Positions 18,862-32,400 of a stretch of 48,752 nt of DNA are shown here, in pieces. Source of the stretch: Phytomonas francai (taxonomy: Eukaryota; Euglenozoa; Kinetoplastea; Trypanosomatida; Trypanosomatidae); contig MJCC01000001.1 of the NCBI GenBank assembly GCA_001766655.1, positions 639,215 through 687,966 of the forward strand, given 5' to 3'. Position 1 is the first letter of the stretch; each line of letters begins with the position of its first letter. The translations under genes and the position numbers were made by a program. The notes under the pieces were generated by a model. That model was given only the letters and a program-made list of their open reading frames with translations, was not told where the DNA came from and ran no database searches.

Positions 18862-20426
18862 GTTGCCTCTCAAGCGAGTTCTCTCCCATTGATTTATAAT
18901 GGTTTTGTTGTAAGTTTTAGATTCCAATTTAGGGACATTTTCCCGGTAAAAAATCGCTTGATCGTTGAGCCATGAAAACAGAGTGAATGTGTAATGTAAC
19001 ATATATTCGATATAAGAGCAATATGTGAGAGTTACCCACATATTTGCTCAACTTATACAAGCTATTTATAAGAAAAGCGATTATTTTTTATTATATTACT
19101 ATGGAAATTTATGATGAATACAATTGTTGTGTGCGGGCTAAAACATATATGCAAAAAAAATTCTTTATGGGATTCGAAGTGATAGGACAACATACTCCTT
19201 CCGATCTCTCACCTAAACGAGCACTGCAGTGGGTTATGCAGAGGTGCGTGCACAAGCTGTGTTTATTTTCGTAAACATTTTTTCAATTCAATCCTTCCCT
19301 TTCTTGCTATCATGAAATAACAAAGCATATTTCCATTCCCCACCACGCTAATCAAAGGAAAGTGTTTATTAGAGTTTATTTATTAATCAACAATGCTTCA
19401 GTGATATAATGTTCAGTTACAATGTATTTTAAATCCGTTTCTTTTTATATTCAGTAATTAGGAAAAGTAGCCAAATTCAAGAATGTGGGAAAATCGAACC
19501 CCGTATGGAAAGGACTCAGTTAACACTTGTGGTTAATTCATCTTTTCAGTATCTCGTTTTCTCTTTCCCCCCTTCTTCAAGAAGTGACTGCAAGTTTTTT
19601 TTGAGCCAAATTATATATGACCTCCCTAGCGGACATGGGATCCGGCCAAGTCTGTGTCGGGCAAGATATTTCGGACGCTCTAAAGGGAAAGAATTTTTTT
19701 ATCACTTAATCTAGTAATGAGATAAATCGAAAAGGGGAAAGACGTACAAATGAAGCAAACTTAATGGGATGGCGAAACTATCGCCGACGCTCAGAAAAAA
19801 AAAGGTATTTGAAGGAATTTCTGCATGTTTGGTATCTCTTTTACTCTCAAAAAAAAAAAAAACGACGATAGAAGAGAAACGAGCCACTTCACAACAAGCA
19901 TACATGACAAAAGGGAAATAAGATACATGATAGTGATAAAAGTAACCAAAATATATACAGAACTCAATCAATCCAACCGTACTCATCTTCAATTCCGCAC
20001 TGACATTTTGACGATTAATTAAAAAAAAAACTAGAGCATTTATAGCTCACAACACTCTCTTTTCAGGGTCAATTCCTTTTTGCAAAGGAAACGAGGGGGT
20101 GTAGAGCGGGGTAGAATTAGTGAAAGTATACGACTGCTTGGAGGGGGGCAGGGGGGGGGGCTATTATCATTATATGCATTTAAAAATTCAGAATTTGACG
20201 AAATTTGAAACAGACATATGAAACATCCCTTCCGTTTACTACTGGTAGTAATAATAACAGCAATAAATAAATGGAAAGCAAATGGGTGAGGGACAGGAAA
20301 CTAAGAAAATAAGCGATCAGCTGGGCTGTTGTGCATACTTCGCACACGAAGAGAGGGGGAAAAAGTATACTCGAATCAAGACTAAGATCAAAACTACAAC
20401 TGGAGCTAAAAGGGGAAAAATGGGTT
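18862..20426. other. Convergent strand-switch region (likely transcription termination zone)
   Basis: All genes to the left are on the plus strand and the next two large clusters to the right are on the minus strand, so two polycistronic units meet here. In trypanosomatids such regions end Pol II transcription and are often marked by base J and histone variants. The sequence is AT-rich with A and T runs of 8-14 bases (about 19,797-19,862 and 20,021), a G-rich stretch at about 20,140-20,160, and no credible gene. A hairpin-forming repeat with arms TTAAC/GTTAA lies near 19,519-19,537. No tRNA was recognised. Confidence 0.75.
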
Positions 20427-23400
20427 TTACATACCCACTAGAAAGCATGCAACACCATTCAGAGAAAACGCCCGGGCATCCGATTCCGTGCTGTGCGGTA
20501 TACTCAGCGAAAGCAGAAATCTTTGCCGGTCCGGCGCGGTGTACAACGGGACGAGAACGTTCCCCAGGAGCCCATCCTGCATCGACGCCTCTGTCGCCCA
20601 CCCAACGACGAGATCACACGGAAGGGTCAACGAGGACGCCAAGTTTGAGCTCGCCGGCTGCAGTCGCATACCCTGGTCCATGAGCGCGCCTTGTATGTTG
20701 ATTGAAGATCCCTTTACCTGGACACTAAAGGGAAGGCTGCGCGTGATGACAGCATTCGACGCCAAAGTGCAGAAAAGGGACAAATCTGCCAGGGGGATCC
20801 TACACTTGGAGGCCGTGTGCTGTCGCAAAGCGTTCAAGAAGGCTTGCGGGCGTGGGAAGTCGGTCAAATCATATTGCGTCCCGGTAGATGGTGACCCTTT
20901 TTGGAGGGCAAGTACACTATGGTACCTTCGCAGGACAAGGTCTAGCCAAAGCTTGACGTCCTTGGGGCCGTCCATACGGTCCAGCCATTTGCTCGGGACT
21001 CGGCAGTTGCCGAGCTCCTCCACTAGGGCCTCGGTGGGGGGGAGTGTTCCCTCCGCCACGGCTCGCAAATCCTCGAAGTAGGAGCCCAAATCCACTACCA
21101 GCCGCCTTAGCAGGCTTAGCTCGCTCGCAAAGAACACATCCATAGGGGTCAGGTCCTGCCTCTGTGCGTCGACATCGCTGAAGGTTAACTTGGCTTGCGC
21201 CTCCTTACTCAACTCACTGCTTTTCCACAATTCCAGTAGAGGCGTGATCAGAAGCTTCAACCGGCTTAGCGAAAATTTGCCGCCCCCAGTGTTGGTGACA
21301 GCATCGCTGGGGGAAAGCAGTTGGTTCAGCATTTGCAGCTGTTCGAGGTACGCAAGGGCTTTGTTTTCTTCCACAACGCGGTCTGCGTTATCAGGAAGCT
21401 TCAGGAGCGCTGGCTGGTCCACATTCGGCAGCTTGCGCGCTAGCAGCGAGACGACCGCATCGTGGTTGTTCGTGTTCGGCACGGTCAGGTCGCCGTACAG
21501 AGGGGCCTTGCATTGTGCGACGACCTCGTTTGAAAAAAACACCTGGATGAGTTCGCGCAGAACCTCAATATCATGCAGGTTGTCGAGACGGCCGCCGTAA
21601 ACGCAGTCCATGAGGAACCCCTTGAGGCTTTCCCAGTTCGTCTCTCGTTGGATATCAAGCTGGAGAAGAATATCCGTAGCGGCCTTGAGATCGGCTGTGG
21701 AGAACTCGTAGCACGAGGTCCAGCCTTGTGGTACAAAGGTCCGACGTTCTTGCACCACAGCGTGCAACCAGGCAAGCGCGAAAAACGCCTGCGCTTTGGG
21801 CGTCGACTGCGCCTCCAGGAAAACGCGATCCCACAATTGGTAAGTGCGAAGAAGGTTTTGCTTGACCCCAGGCGGCGCCTCAATTGTTATTTTGAGGGAC
21901 ATCTGCAACAACACGGACGGAAAGGCCTCGTGTGGTTCTGTCGTAATGATGAGGCGAAAGTCCTTGTGTGGCTCCGGCATCGCACAAAGCTCGTTCTCCA
22001 GCGCTGAGGCCCAATCCAAAACCAGGTGCAAGTTCTTTAGAAAAATCCACCCGCCCTGCGCGGCGCAGGAGCGTAGCTGTTGCATGGCTTCCTCGGTCAC
22101 CCCCCCGCCCAGGGCCACCTGGATGAAGCGTTCCTTGCCCATACGGCGGATGGCGATGTTCTGCACCTCGACACTTGGGTCCGCCCCGCTGGAGGTCACC
22201 AAAAGCACAGGAACACGCGCTGAGGAGCTGCAGAGGATGGTCTCCTCCAGCGACATCGGGGGCACCAGCGAGCTGACGTGAAGCCCCTGCATGATGACGC
22301 GCAGCCCCAGCGCCGAGAAACGATCTGGGCGGAAGGTGCTGACTAGGAGGAGCTTCTCCGCTAGACTCAGAGCCTCCACCTCTTGCGACGGCCCCTCCAT
22401 CGCCTCGAAGAGCTCGGGCTGCTCGGATGCCATCCAACAAGACCACCTCGCCTCATCGTGGAAGTGCCACTTGGCGGCGAGTTCGTGCCCGGCGTCGCTG
22501 GAGAGCAATGCGCTGTAGCGTGGTTTTACCGCCAGCGGGACCCATTTTGGCGGCGGCGCTGACTCCTCCCGGATGACTTTCGGCGCCCTTCCGACGAGCG
22601 CGTCCCACTGGTTGGCCGGAAACTGCTCGGGCAGGAGGATCTGCAAAAGCTCTAGGCCGAACACAAGGCGGTCCTTCTTGAGCAGCCCGGTGCAAACCCG
22701 ATAAAACACGCGCCGCGCCAGGCTCTGCACGAGCACGGTGGTCCGCGTGGCCTTATTCTTCTCCTCCATGCCCGCGTCCTCCGTCATGCTGTCTTTTTGC
22801 AAAGTCTCACTGAACAGCCTGAGGAAGTCGTTAAGGCCAAATTGATACATCCGGTTCAGCCTCTCCATGCACTTGAGTAGAAAGAAAATCTGAGAGCCTT
22901 TGCTGGCGAACAAGCGATAGATCTCGCGCTTTTCATCCAACTCCGCCTGCAGCGCGTGCGACTCGGTCAGCGCCTGTTGAATGACAGAGGACTGGGCCTT
23001 GACCGTGTTTAGCGACGTTACCAGCTGCGTGTTCTCCATGAAGTTCCCCTGCGAATCCGTTAGCTCCCGCAGTAGCTGTGATTCGAGCTTCGTGATCTCC
23101 ATTTTGAGACCCTCCTCTTTCTTCAACAGCTCCACCTTCTGCGACTCCAGCTCCGGGCGCTCGTTCTGGAGTGTGATGCTGAGGAGCTGACTCTCTAAGC
23201 TTCGTGCAGTTACGGAGAAGTTCACCTCCATCACCAGTGCGGCAGCGCAGGGCGGCAGATGCAAATCCGTGCTTCGACTAAAAAGTATAATCCGAAAAGC
23301 ATCCTGCCAATCAACCGTCTTGTTTCCGATTCTGACAATGCGCTTCGCGCCAGACGAAGTCAAATCTTGTCGAAGAATTGGGTACAAAATTGGCTCCACC

Positions 23401-26400
23401 GTGTTGACCTCCGTCACCAAGAGCGTCTTGCCAAAACGGACAGCCAGCTCCAGCGTGTGCGCAAAGCGTTTATCGTGTAGTGACGCAACCTCGACGATGA
23501 CATTGCTCTGCCGCAAATGCGTTTTAGTCCACTCGAGGACTGTGTTTGTGGGGTCAATGACAAGCGGCGTTTGCGTCGCCTCGAGCATCGCAACCGCATT
23601 CTCGAGGCTCAACTCGTCGCTGGGAAGCCCCTCAGACTTGTACTGCAGGATCTCACCCTCGGTTCGCAAAAAATTGATGCAGCGGAGGTCCACAGCGGCT
23701 GCTTCATCCGCTTTGTCGCTGTCGATCAACCTAAGGCGCATGGCCCACTTCATGAGGTAACGCTGACGAACCTCCTCGGTGGCCTGCGGGAGGTAAGTCA
23801 TAAAGGCAGCGCTAATGAGCGCGCGTTTGGGCATTGATTCTGTGGCCACACGAAGCGAAGCAACGTCCTGCGCCCAACGCGTTTTTTCATCGCTCAGCTT
23901 CCCTAGGAGCTCCTCTGCCTTTCCTAACTGTTCCTCTGCGGTCTTGAGTTTTTCTCTCAGACGCTCCGCCTCCTTGCACTTTTTCGAAAAATTCTCTCGG
24001 AGGTGGTCTACAGACTTGTCAATCCTCTTTAGCTTTTCTTCAAGACTATGTAGTTTTTGCTCCCCCTCGCGTTGGTTTTGTTCAAGCACCTCAATTTGGC
24101 GTGTCAAAGGCGAAATGCGGTCCATGATCTTGGTGTACTCAACCAACGCCTTCACCCAGTCCGCCATTGGGGCCGCCGCCAGGGAGGCACGTTGAATCAC
24201 CTCTGGTTTGAAGGAGTTGGCCTTTTGCTTGAGAAGGGATGCCACATTTGCGCGGATCTGAGGCGTCACCTTCTTTATGTCGAAGTCAACGATCCGCTCC
24301 TTGACGCCGCGCTCCGCTAGGAAGTTCCTCATGGATTGCCATGACACATCGCTAACGCCGAGCAACGCCAAGACACCCTCGAGCACATCGCGAATCGGCT
24401 CCGGTGGCGCTTTGAGGGAGCGCATCTCGTTAAGCTGCTCAGTGCGAATGGAGCTCACGGCGTCTCGAGCGGCCTCCATGAGAGGTTTGATGCTCCCAAG
24501 TTCCTCCTCAGATTTCCTTCGGTTAAGCTCGATACTGTTTTGCTCTTCGCTAAGCTGCTCTCGCAGCTCGCTTGCCTGGTCACGCTGCTCCTGTGAATTC
24601 TGAATATTGTTCTGGATTTGGTTCAAAGCCTCATCGGCCTCCTTCTGCATCGCTTCTACAGCGGACTTCTTCGCCGAGACATCCTCCTTGATACTCGCAA
24701 CCTTATCCTCCGCGTCTTTCAGCTTTACCAGTCCGGCATCCAGACGGATGATGTTCTCATCACTGGATTTGCTCTTGTTTACCATGATTTTAGTGTAGGT
24801 CTTCATAAGCACCTCGAAGTCCTTTGGAGTTGCGTTGGGTACGCTGTCGTGAATGAAAAACATTTCACGGTGTAGGCGAAACCCTTTCTGTGCCGGATCC
24901 GCCTCAAGTAGAGCGATTTGGTCCTTCATTTGAGTCCTGCACATGGTCTTGGTTGTTTCCGCGGACCAAGTACCCATCCAAAGTAGCTCACATGTCCGGA
25001 TGAAGCCTGGATTTGACTTCAAGCGAAGTAAAAACATCTCGTGGCAGGGGTCCAGGATAAACGCCACATGCAAGTTGCGCTGCAAACGATCAACAAAGTA
25101 CGATGCGATGGGTCCGATATAGCCGTCGCTTGCCGCATCCTCGCGTAGCGGCGTGTACATGATCTCCATCTCCTCCGCCGTGAACAGACCAGGTACCTCG
25201 CCCGAGCTGACAAGGCTGTTCAGCAATTCCAAGAAGGTCTCATCCACAATTTGGTGCTCCTCAACAATCAGCGTTATACGGGTGTTCTGCACGACAGCGT
25301 TCTGGATAAAGGTTCGGATATCTGCACGAAAGTTTTTGATGGTGTAGTCCTGTGTGATATGCAACGTAACAACCTCCATCTGCTGCAGATAAGAGGCCAA
25401 CGCAATTGTATCGCGGCGGCCAACGCCCGGCCGTCCGACAACGATAAGATGACCCGCCGGACGTGAGAGCACGCGGTCCACGCACACCACCCAGCTCACC
25501 ACGGGTGGGATCACCGTCATCGTGAGATCCTTAAACTCGCGTCCGTAGCGCAGCAGCGCGGCGGAAATCTCGTCGGCGATGGCCTTATACTGGTGGCACT
25601 CCAGTCGTCGATTCGTACGGGGTCTGCTCTGCTGTTTGGCGGCATCGCCATCGCCGTCAGGCTCACCAGCCTCGGCGGTCGCGGCGGCCTTTTGACTAAA
25701 CCAAGTGACATACATAAACGCGAAACTGTCTTCTTTGTTAGGCATCGAGTACCCAATCGTGGCGAGACGCTCGGAGAGAATCCGGTCCGCCGCGGCACGG
25801 TCCTCGAGAGAGGGAAGGGGGTCCACAAAGATGCGTCTCGCCTCATAGGCGAGTACAGCAGGAAGGGTTGCGTTGGTGTCGATTTTGTACATGAGAACAT
25901 TCGCGACCCACCGAGTGAGGTGGCGTGGGCTGAAGTGAATGTGCGCATAGTCTTTGCTGTCAAACCAGGCGCATATCTTTTCGTAGGTACTGGTAACAAA
26001 TTGCGCAAGATCGTGGCCGTCGTTGTAGTCTTTGCCCTGCGAGATGTTCGTCGCGCGCAGGAGCGCCGACCAATAGGTGCTGTAGATCTGAAACAGACTC
26101 TTCTTCGAGGGGTAGCTAATGGATACGATGTTAACCATGGCTAACAGCCGCGGTGTTACGGTATAACCACTGGAAGCCCTGTTAGGGGTCATTGTCGCCA
26201 CCACCTGCAGCTGTTTCGTTCCGATCCATTCCAACTCACCGCTGTAAAATCCGTTTTTAGAGATAAGTTGCTGTAGGAAGGCGTGCAGCTCCACCGTGCC
26301 GTACCTGTCCGGCTTCGGCAGGTCGATGTTTTTTAACACAATCACAAGGTGCTCGCCATCTTTTGGCTGCAACACACGACCCTTCACCGTACTATGCATG

Positions 26401-29400
26401 CTACAAAGCTGCTCTAACTTTTGGATGAGCACGGCAGAGGTTGTTTGTGCGCTGCAATTGATAGTTATGGTGCGAACGCCTGCGTAGGACTGCAAACAAT
26501 GCTTCAGAATACAGCCTTTACCGCAGCCCTCTGGCCCGACCAGGAAAATCGGTCTGCACTCCTGGCCTCGTAGAAGAGGCTCCAAAGTTGTTTTCACGCG
26601 ATGCATTTCAACCGTTTGGACAACGAGCCCATCACCAGAAACAAATCTTTCCAGCGTCGAGCTGGTTGAAAGAGTGTTGTTTTCCAAGCTGGGATCTGCA
26701 TGGAACTCCATGCTGGTTCCGCTCGCTCTATCCCAATAGGTATCCAGTGGCCTAGAGCTCGACACAGGTTTCTGTCCACTTTCTGCATACAACCAGTTCG
26801 CCAGCTCCGTTGCACCGGTTTTATTCATAACACTACCGAGTGCACGGATCATGGCATAAACAAAGTCAGTCTCATTCTCGGCGTCGAGAACGTGATTTAA
26901 CACTGCGGTGATAAGTCCGACAGGTGTGGTCGGCACCGCGAGATCGTCAAGACCCACCACTTTCTCAATAGCCCGCGTAGCGTACTTATTAATGAGCGGC
27001 AAAATGCGCTGCCTCGTGTTCCCTGGTTGCTTTGATATTTCAGACCTGAATATTCCCTCAAGTTCGATATCCTTCTCTGAAAAGAAGAGCACGCCCATCC
27101 GAGAAACTGTCGCCGGTGAGGCATATTTCAGGCTGTCCGTCTCGAACAAAAAGTTTACATTGTCGCCAAAATGTACGCGAACGCCATTTGGCATGGTTAG
27201 CAGTCGGTTGTCATCCAGGACAGAATTGAGGGACTCGATCCAGAGCGGGTCGATGTCGCCATCACATATTACCCACGCGAGAGCCTCCTTTGGCTGCCTC
27301 GCCACGTCCTTCGCGGCGACGGTGAGTACGCCGTCGTACCACTCCCGTGTATCCGCGTCCATGTAGCCAAGAAACTGGTGTCGAGGCATCGCCTTGGGGT
27401 TTATTTGATGCATAAGGACCGGGATATCCATCTTTTCCAAGGCCTTGTTCAGAATTCGAAGAACCGTGCTCTTGCCAGTGCCACTGGAGCCAACGAGCAC
27501 CACACCCATGCGCTGCTTCATGGCTTCATACAGCTGGAGTGCCTTTCTGGCCTGTGATGCGTTGGGTTGTAGTCCGAGGGCAGCGATAGCTGCCACGATT
27601 GCTTTCTCGAGCTCCTCATGGGTAGCCTCCTTTGAAGCAACTCCTGTAAAGATGTCTTTCATTAGCCTGCTAAAGAGACTCGTATCTTGTAAAGTCAACT
27701 TGCTGAGGGTGTTGATATTTATAGACTGCACTATAAGCTCTAGCTCCTCAGCCTGCGTGGGAGTCTGTTGAGGCCTCTCCCTGCGCCAGCGCTGCATTAA
27801 AGTCCCGCCGTATTGCAGAACAACTTTGAGTGCGCGCAGACCCCAATCATAGTGCTGCTGCCATGAAAGTAATTGCCCGCACAACTTGTAGAGCTCTACG
27901 ACATTATTCGCGATCAACTGGGCCTGCTTAAACCCCTCCGAGAGTAGCATGGTGCAGGCGATGAGTTTGCTGTCCGGAACACTCATCGCGACTTCTCTAA
28001 AAAGTTGCTTCAGGTTGTCTGGGAGCTTTGTGCGGCCGCCATAGCCTTTGCCAGCGGGGTTTAGCGTCACGAAAACCCCAGTGTGGGGGCTCACTTCCAC
28101 CTGCCGACCGGACAGCGAGCAGGTCGGTTCTTTGTTCTTCAACGTCTCTTGGATTCCCTGAATCATTTGCGATATTGCAGAGAGTTGGTCGATCTTTAAA
28201 CGGTTAAACTCATCGAAGCAACCCCAGGCACCACATTTGGCGATGCCCATCAAGATGCGGCCCATTGCCTTACAATCGATACCCTCATCACAGTTAAACA
28301 CCAGCACCTGCCTTCCCATGGCGCTTCCAAGCGCCTTCACGGACTCTGTCTTGCCAGTTCCCGCAGGCCCGTAGGGATTTCCACCGTAGCCAAGGTTCAT
28401 ACCTTTTGTCAGGACCAAGTAGCACTTGTCAGTCAGCGGGGTGTATACCAGCTTCGGTGCATTTCCTTGGTACTCGTACGTATACTCAAAAGTGGCGTCA
28501 GCCATATGAACCCAGCACTGCTGCTTCGAGGTCATACTGTACCGCAGCTGTTTTTGCCAATGCCAGTTATTCACCCTGTGAATCTTCTTTGCTATAAGAA
28601 GCTCCAGAATTTGCAGGTTCTTGATGGCATCAAGAATAAGAGCCTTGATTTTGAGTTGAGTAACCCCCTTACCCCCGTTGTCCCCTTTCACAGAGATGGC
28701 GATAAGTTGTTCGAGCTCCTTCTGCTGAGACGCTTCGATTTTTTTTAGAGTATCTGTTTCAATAGCCTTCTCCACTGCTCTGGAAAAGATAATTTGCTGA
28801 GCCACTTGCAAAACCTGAGAAGGGTATCGCTGGATGACCTCGAGAACAGCCAAACTCACCCCTTCCTGAACACAGCGGACGAGCTGCTCATGTAGAGTTT
28901 TCTTCATCATCGCATCCAGACTAATCAGCCAATCCTCAGCGCTAGTGCCATCTGCGATAGAGACTGGGAGCAGCAGTTCGACCCTTTCACCATCTGCGGA
29001 GAGCATATGTGTTATCGCTGTCCTATCTGAGTTGAACCCAACGAGATTGATGCCCATAAAGAGCTTTTTCAGGTGCGCTTGAATGACAAAGGGGTTGTGG
29101 CTGTCACCCAAAATTTCGAGCAGGTCCTCATCGCTGATAAAGTAAAGGCGTGGTATTTTATCTCGCTTTGCTTCAAGATATTCCATCAGAGACTTCTGGC
29201 ACCGCTCGATTTGCTCGAGGATGATCTTAAGCCTATCGTTGAGATCAGTCTGCGTTACAATGTTCATAACCCGCGGATCCGCCTCCACATCCTGTAGAAT
29301 AGCTACAAACTCTTTGTTCAAACGCTTGAAACGCGATTGCTCTTGCGGGAGAGCCCCACGGGCAAAAATAGGCTCCAGATACACCCATTTGCGCTGAATT

Positions 29401-32400
29401 TTGTTCAGGAATGTCAGGGAGTCCGACAGGATGGAGAGCTTCGTCTCCCAAGCATTCACGTTGTCGGCGAAATGGACAAAGAAGGGGCTGTCCTTAAGGG
29501 AACTTATAAGTGCCTGGTTATCGCTCACCTCTGTCATGACCTCTTTCCATTCTGAGATGAGCTTCACTTTGGCACACAAATTCGTGGGCACGATGAGCTT
29601 GAAAGTTGCCTCCAGAGCCCAAGTCTGGAGGTCTTGCAAGGCCTCTCGGAGCTGAATCTCACCGAGCGCGCGCGCGTGGAGCTGCTTTAGCTCGTCCTCC
29701 TTCTCAAGTATCACTTTGGTCCGGCTCAAAAGGTCGCCAAAGGTCAAGGTAGTGCTCGTGATGCCCTTTGGAATATCCAATAAACGGAAAACTTGACTCC
29801 AGTGCTCAGCCATCCATCCGTCCCCCCTAACAACTTTCAATAAGGGGATCAAGGACTTCCAATCGATTAAAAGTGCCTGCAGATACTCAGCGATGGTGTT
29901 GTCATGGTCTAAATTTTCCTGGAGGTGAGCGTTGATCGTCGTATCCCACTCGGTGCAGAAATCCTCAAAGTGGTAAGTATTCGAGCGGAACGTTAGCCAA
30001 TCTTCGGAGCGCAAGCAATCGAGTTTTGCTTCAAACCGGTCGTACAGCGACCATGCCGCCGAGATGCGGTTAACGTCGTTTTCATTCTGAGCTAGTTGGG
30101 TGAAGCTAGGCTGGGGTAAGTTGAAATACTCACACTTAGCACTCAGTTCCGCGGCCTGCACCTTCAAGTCCTCAAAGTCCTTAATTTGGTCCTTGAAATC
30201 GCCGATGAGCTTTCCGATGTTGTCCATTTTCCGATCCTTAAAGGCCTGCAGCAATGCAGTCTTCTGGCGCCCCCAATTCACGGAAAAGCGTTGGACACTT
30301 TTAAGGAAACGCTGTATTAATGCATCCAGCGAGACGCGCATCTTCGACACCGATACCTCTATAACCTTCGTGTGAGAGACCATTGCCTCGCGGAGATGCT
30401 CCCAGCGAGTTTTGGTGGCGCTGAGGTCGATCGACGTGCCTGAATGCTGCCGCAGAATCTTGTTTTGCTCCTCCGTCTCCTTTAGCATTGCCTCAAATCC
30501 GGCAAGCTGACTCAAATACCCACGGTATGCCTTATTCGCCTGACCAACCTCATCCATGGTAGTGGGCTGCCGCTCAATCACGTTTGAGGCGCTAAATACG
30601 AACTCATCTATGTCTTTCAACGAGTTTTGGACGCACCTACGGAGAAAGTTCAGTAAAGACTCCTCGAGACGATGAAACTGTCCGTCAATGCTAACCTTTA
30701 CAGGAATCGTGCTGATGGTAAAGCAATCCACCTTGATGGTGTTCTCAATCTTAGCGAGTTTAGCCCTGTATTCCTTTAGGGTTTGGATGCCCTCCAGGAA
30801 GCCGTTGGGACCACTCGGTTCCCCCGAGGGTGAGGGATCCCCCCCGGTGCTTTCCGCGGCTCGCCGCCCCACGCACCACTGCTCCACAATACTATCCAAG
30901 TCCGGCGCCCCGTTCATCCCACACAGGCCGAGCATAACGTAGACGCGGAATGCCCTTCGGATGCGGTTAAGCCGCGCGAACACCTCAATGGCCTTGGTGT
31001 GCACGGTGACAATTTGGGCGTAGTTTTGGATGGGTATCGCAGGGTAGATCTCATAATGGTCGCCCTTTCCCTCACGCTTCTGTTGTAAGCCACGAAACCG
31101 CAGTGGTACGCCCACAAACTCGCGGAGCTTGATGTAGTAGGCCTCACGAATCGCCTCAAAACTGGGCTTGAACTGAACCAAGCCTTGCTTAAAAACCAAT
31201 TCCACCTTGAACTCCTCCATTGCCTCGTGTAGCCTCTCCAATCCGAGGCGGTATTGGTACTCCAGGGACTTGTAAATCTGGCAATCCCAGTGCCGGCGCC
31301 ATGCATCGTAATCCTTATAGTAGCGTTGTGAGAGGAACTCGTCAAAGGCGCCGCGCATGCTGTCCACGGCGCTTCGCCATTGGCTCATATGTGAAATCAG
31401 ATCCACGTTTTGCAGCGCCATGACTTGGCTCGCGAACTTGCTGTGGAAGCGACGAATGTGGCAGTTATCCTTGCTCAAGTTTTCGGTCAAGTTCTGGAAG
31501 CTCAAGGAAAGACCCTCTAGCTCCTGGTAGTTCACAAAGGGAATCACGCGCCGCTTGCTGTCGGCATAGAGAACCTGCGATAGAGTACGCTCGATGAAGG
31601 GCCGGAGGATCGCACGCGTGGAGGGGATCATCTGTTGGAGAACGGTATTGAAGTTGGCAATGGACTGCTGCATCCGCATCGCCGCGGTGTTGAGCTGCGC
31701 GGCAGCCTGAATAATGTTATGCGCCTCCTCCGAGAGCTCATGCCGGGCGCGAGGGTGTTCACCGCGTCGTTTGGTGTAGAGCCTCGTCGGCGTAGGAGGG
31801 GAGGTTCCCACCGCGTAGGTCTGAAAGGTCGCGGCCTCAAGCAGGAACTGGTGGACAAAGGGATGCACGAGGCACTGGAGGTAGTGTCGGCCCTGCGCCG
31901 TAGGGCCCTCTTGGGGCTCAGCCGACTCACCGTACACCATCTCAATCGTGACCGCAATGTCGTTCCTGACGATCACCTTGGCCATTTTCTCAAGCACGTC
32001 GCGCAAGTACATGATGGCCTCGCCTTCCTGATTCTTTACCGCATCCATGGCGACGCGGCAGCGTTCTATGATGGCCTTTTGGTGAGAAGCAGAGCCAGAC
32101 CGATAATTGAACAATTCATAGGCTTGATCAGCCACACGGCAGCACTCGACCTGAAATTTACGAATCACGCGAAGCTGCGTGAGTTCTGAGATGGGCTTAC
32201 GCAAGGCATCTTCACAGCGAGACTGAGCACTATCGATATGTTGCGTAAAGCATTGTGGGATCTCGCTTATATTCTTTTCGAATGTTTTGTAGATAAAGCT
32301 CCGGCGCAGCAGTGCATCGAGCTGAGTCAACCGCCGAATTTGATTGTCCATACAAGAGGAAGTGTTTTGAGCGGCAAAAAATGTCCGGATTTTATTGCAG

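Noticed and set aside
19495..19560. Possible tRNA suggested by a TTCGATT-like stretch and a nearby hairpin in the strand-switch region
   Set aside because: The T-arm stem does not pair well, the anticodon-like loop lacks U33, and no acceptor stem fits.
20282..20683. 133-codon plus-strand open frame at the dynein 3' end
   Set aside because: Largely antisense to the conserved C-terminus of the dynein heavy chain.
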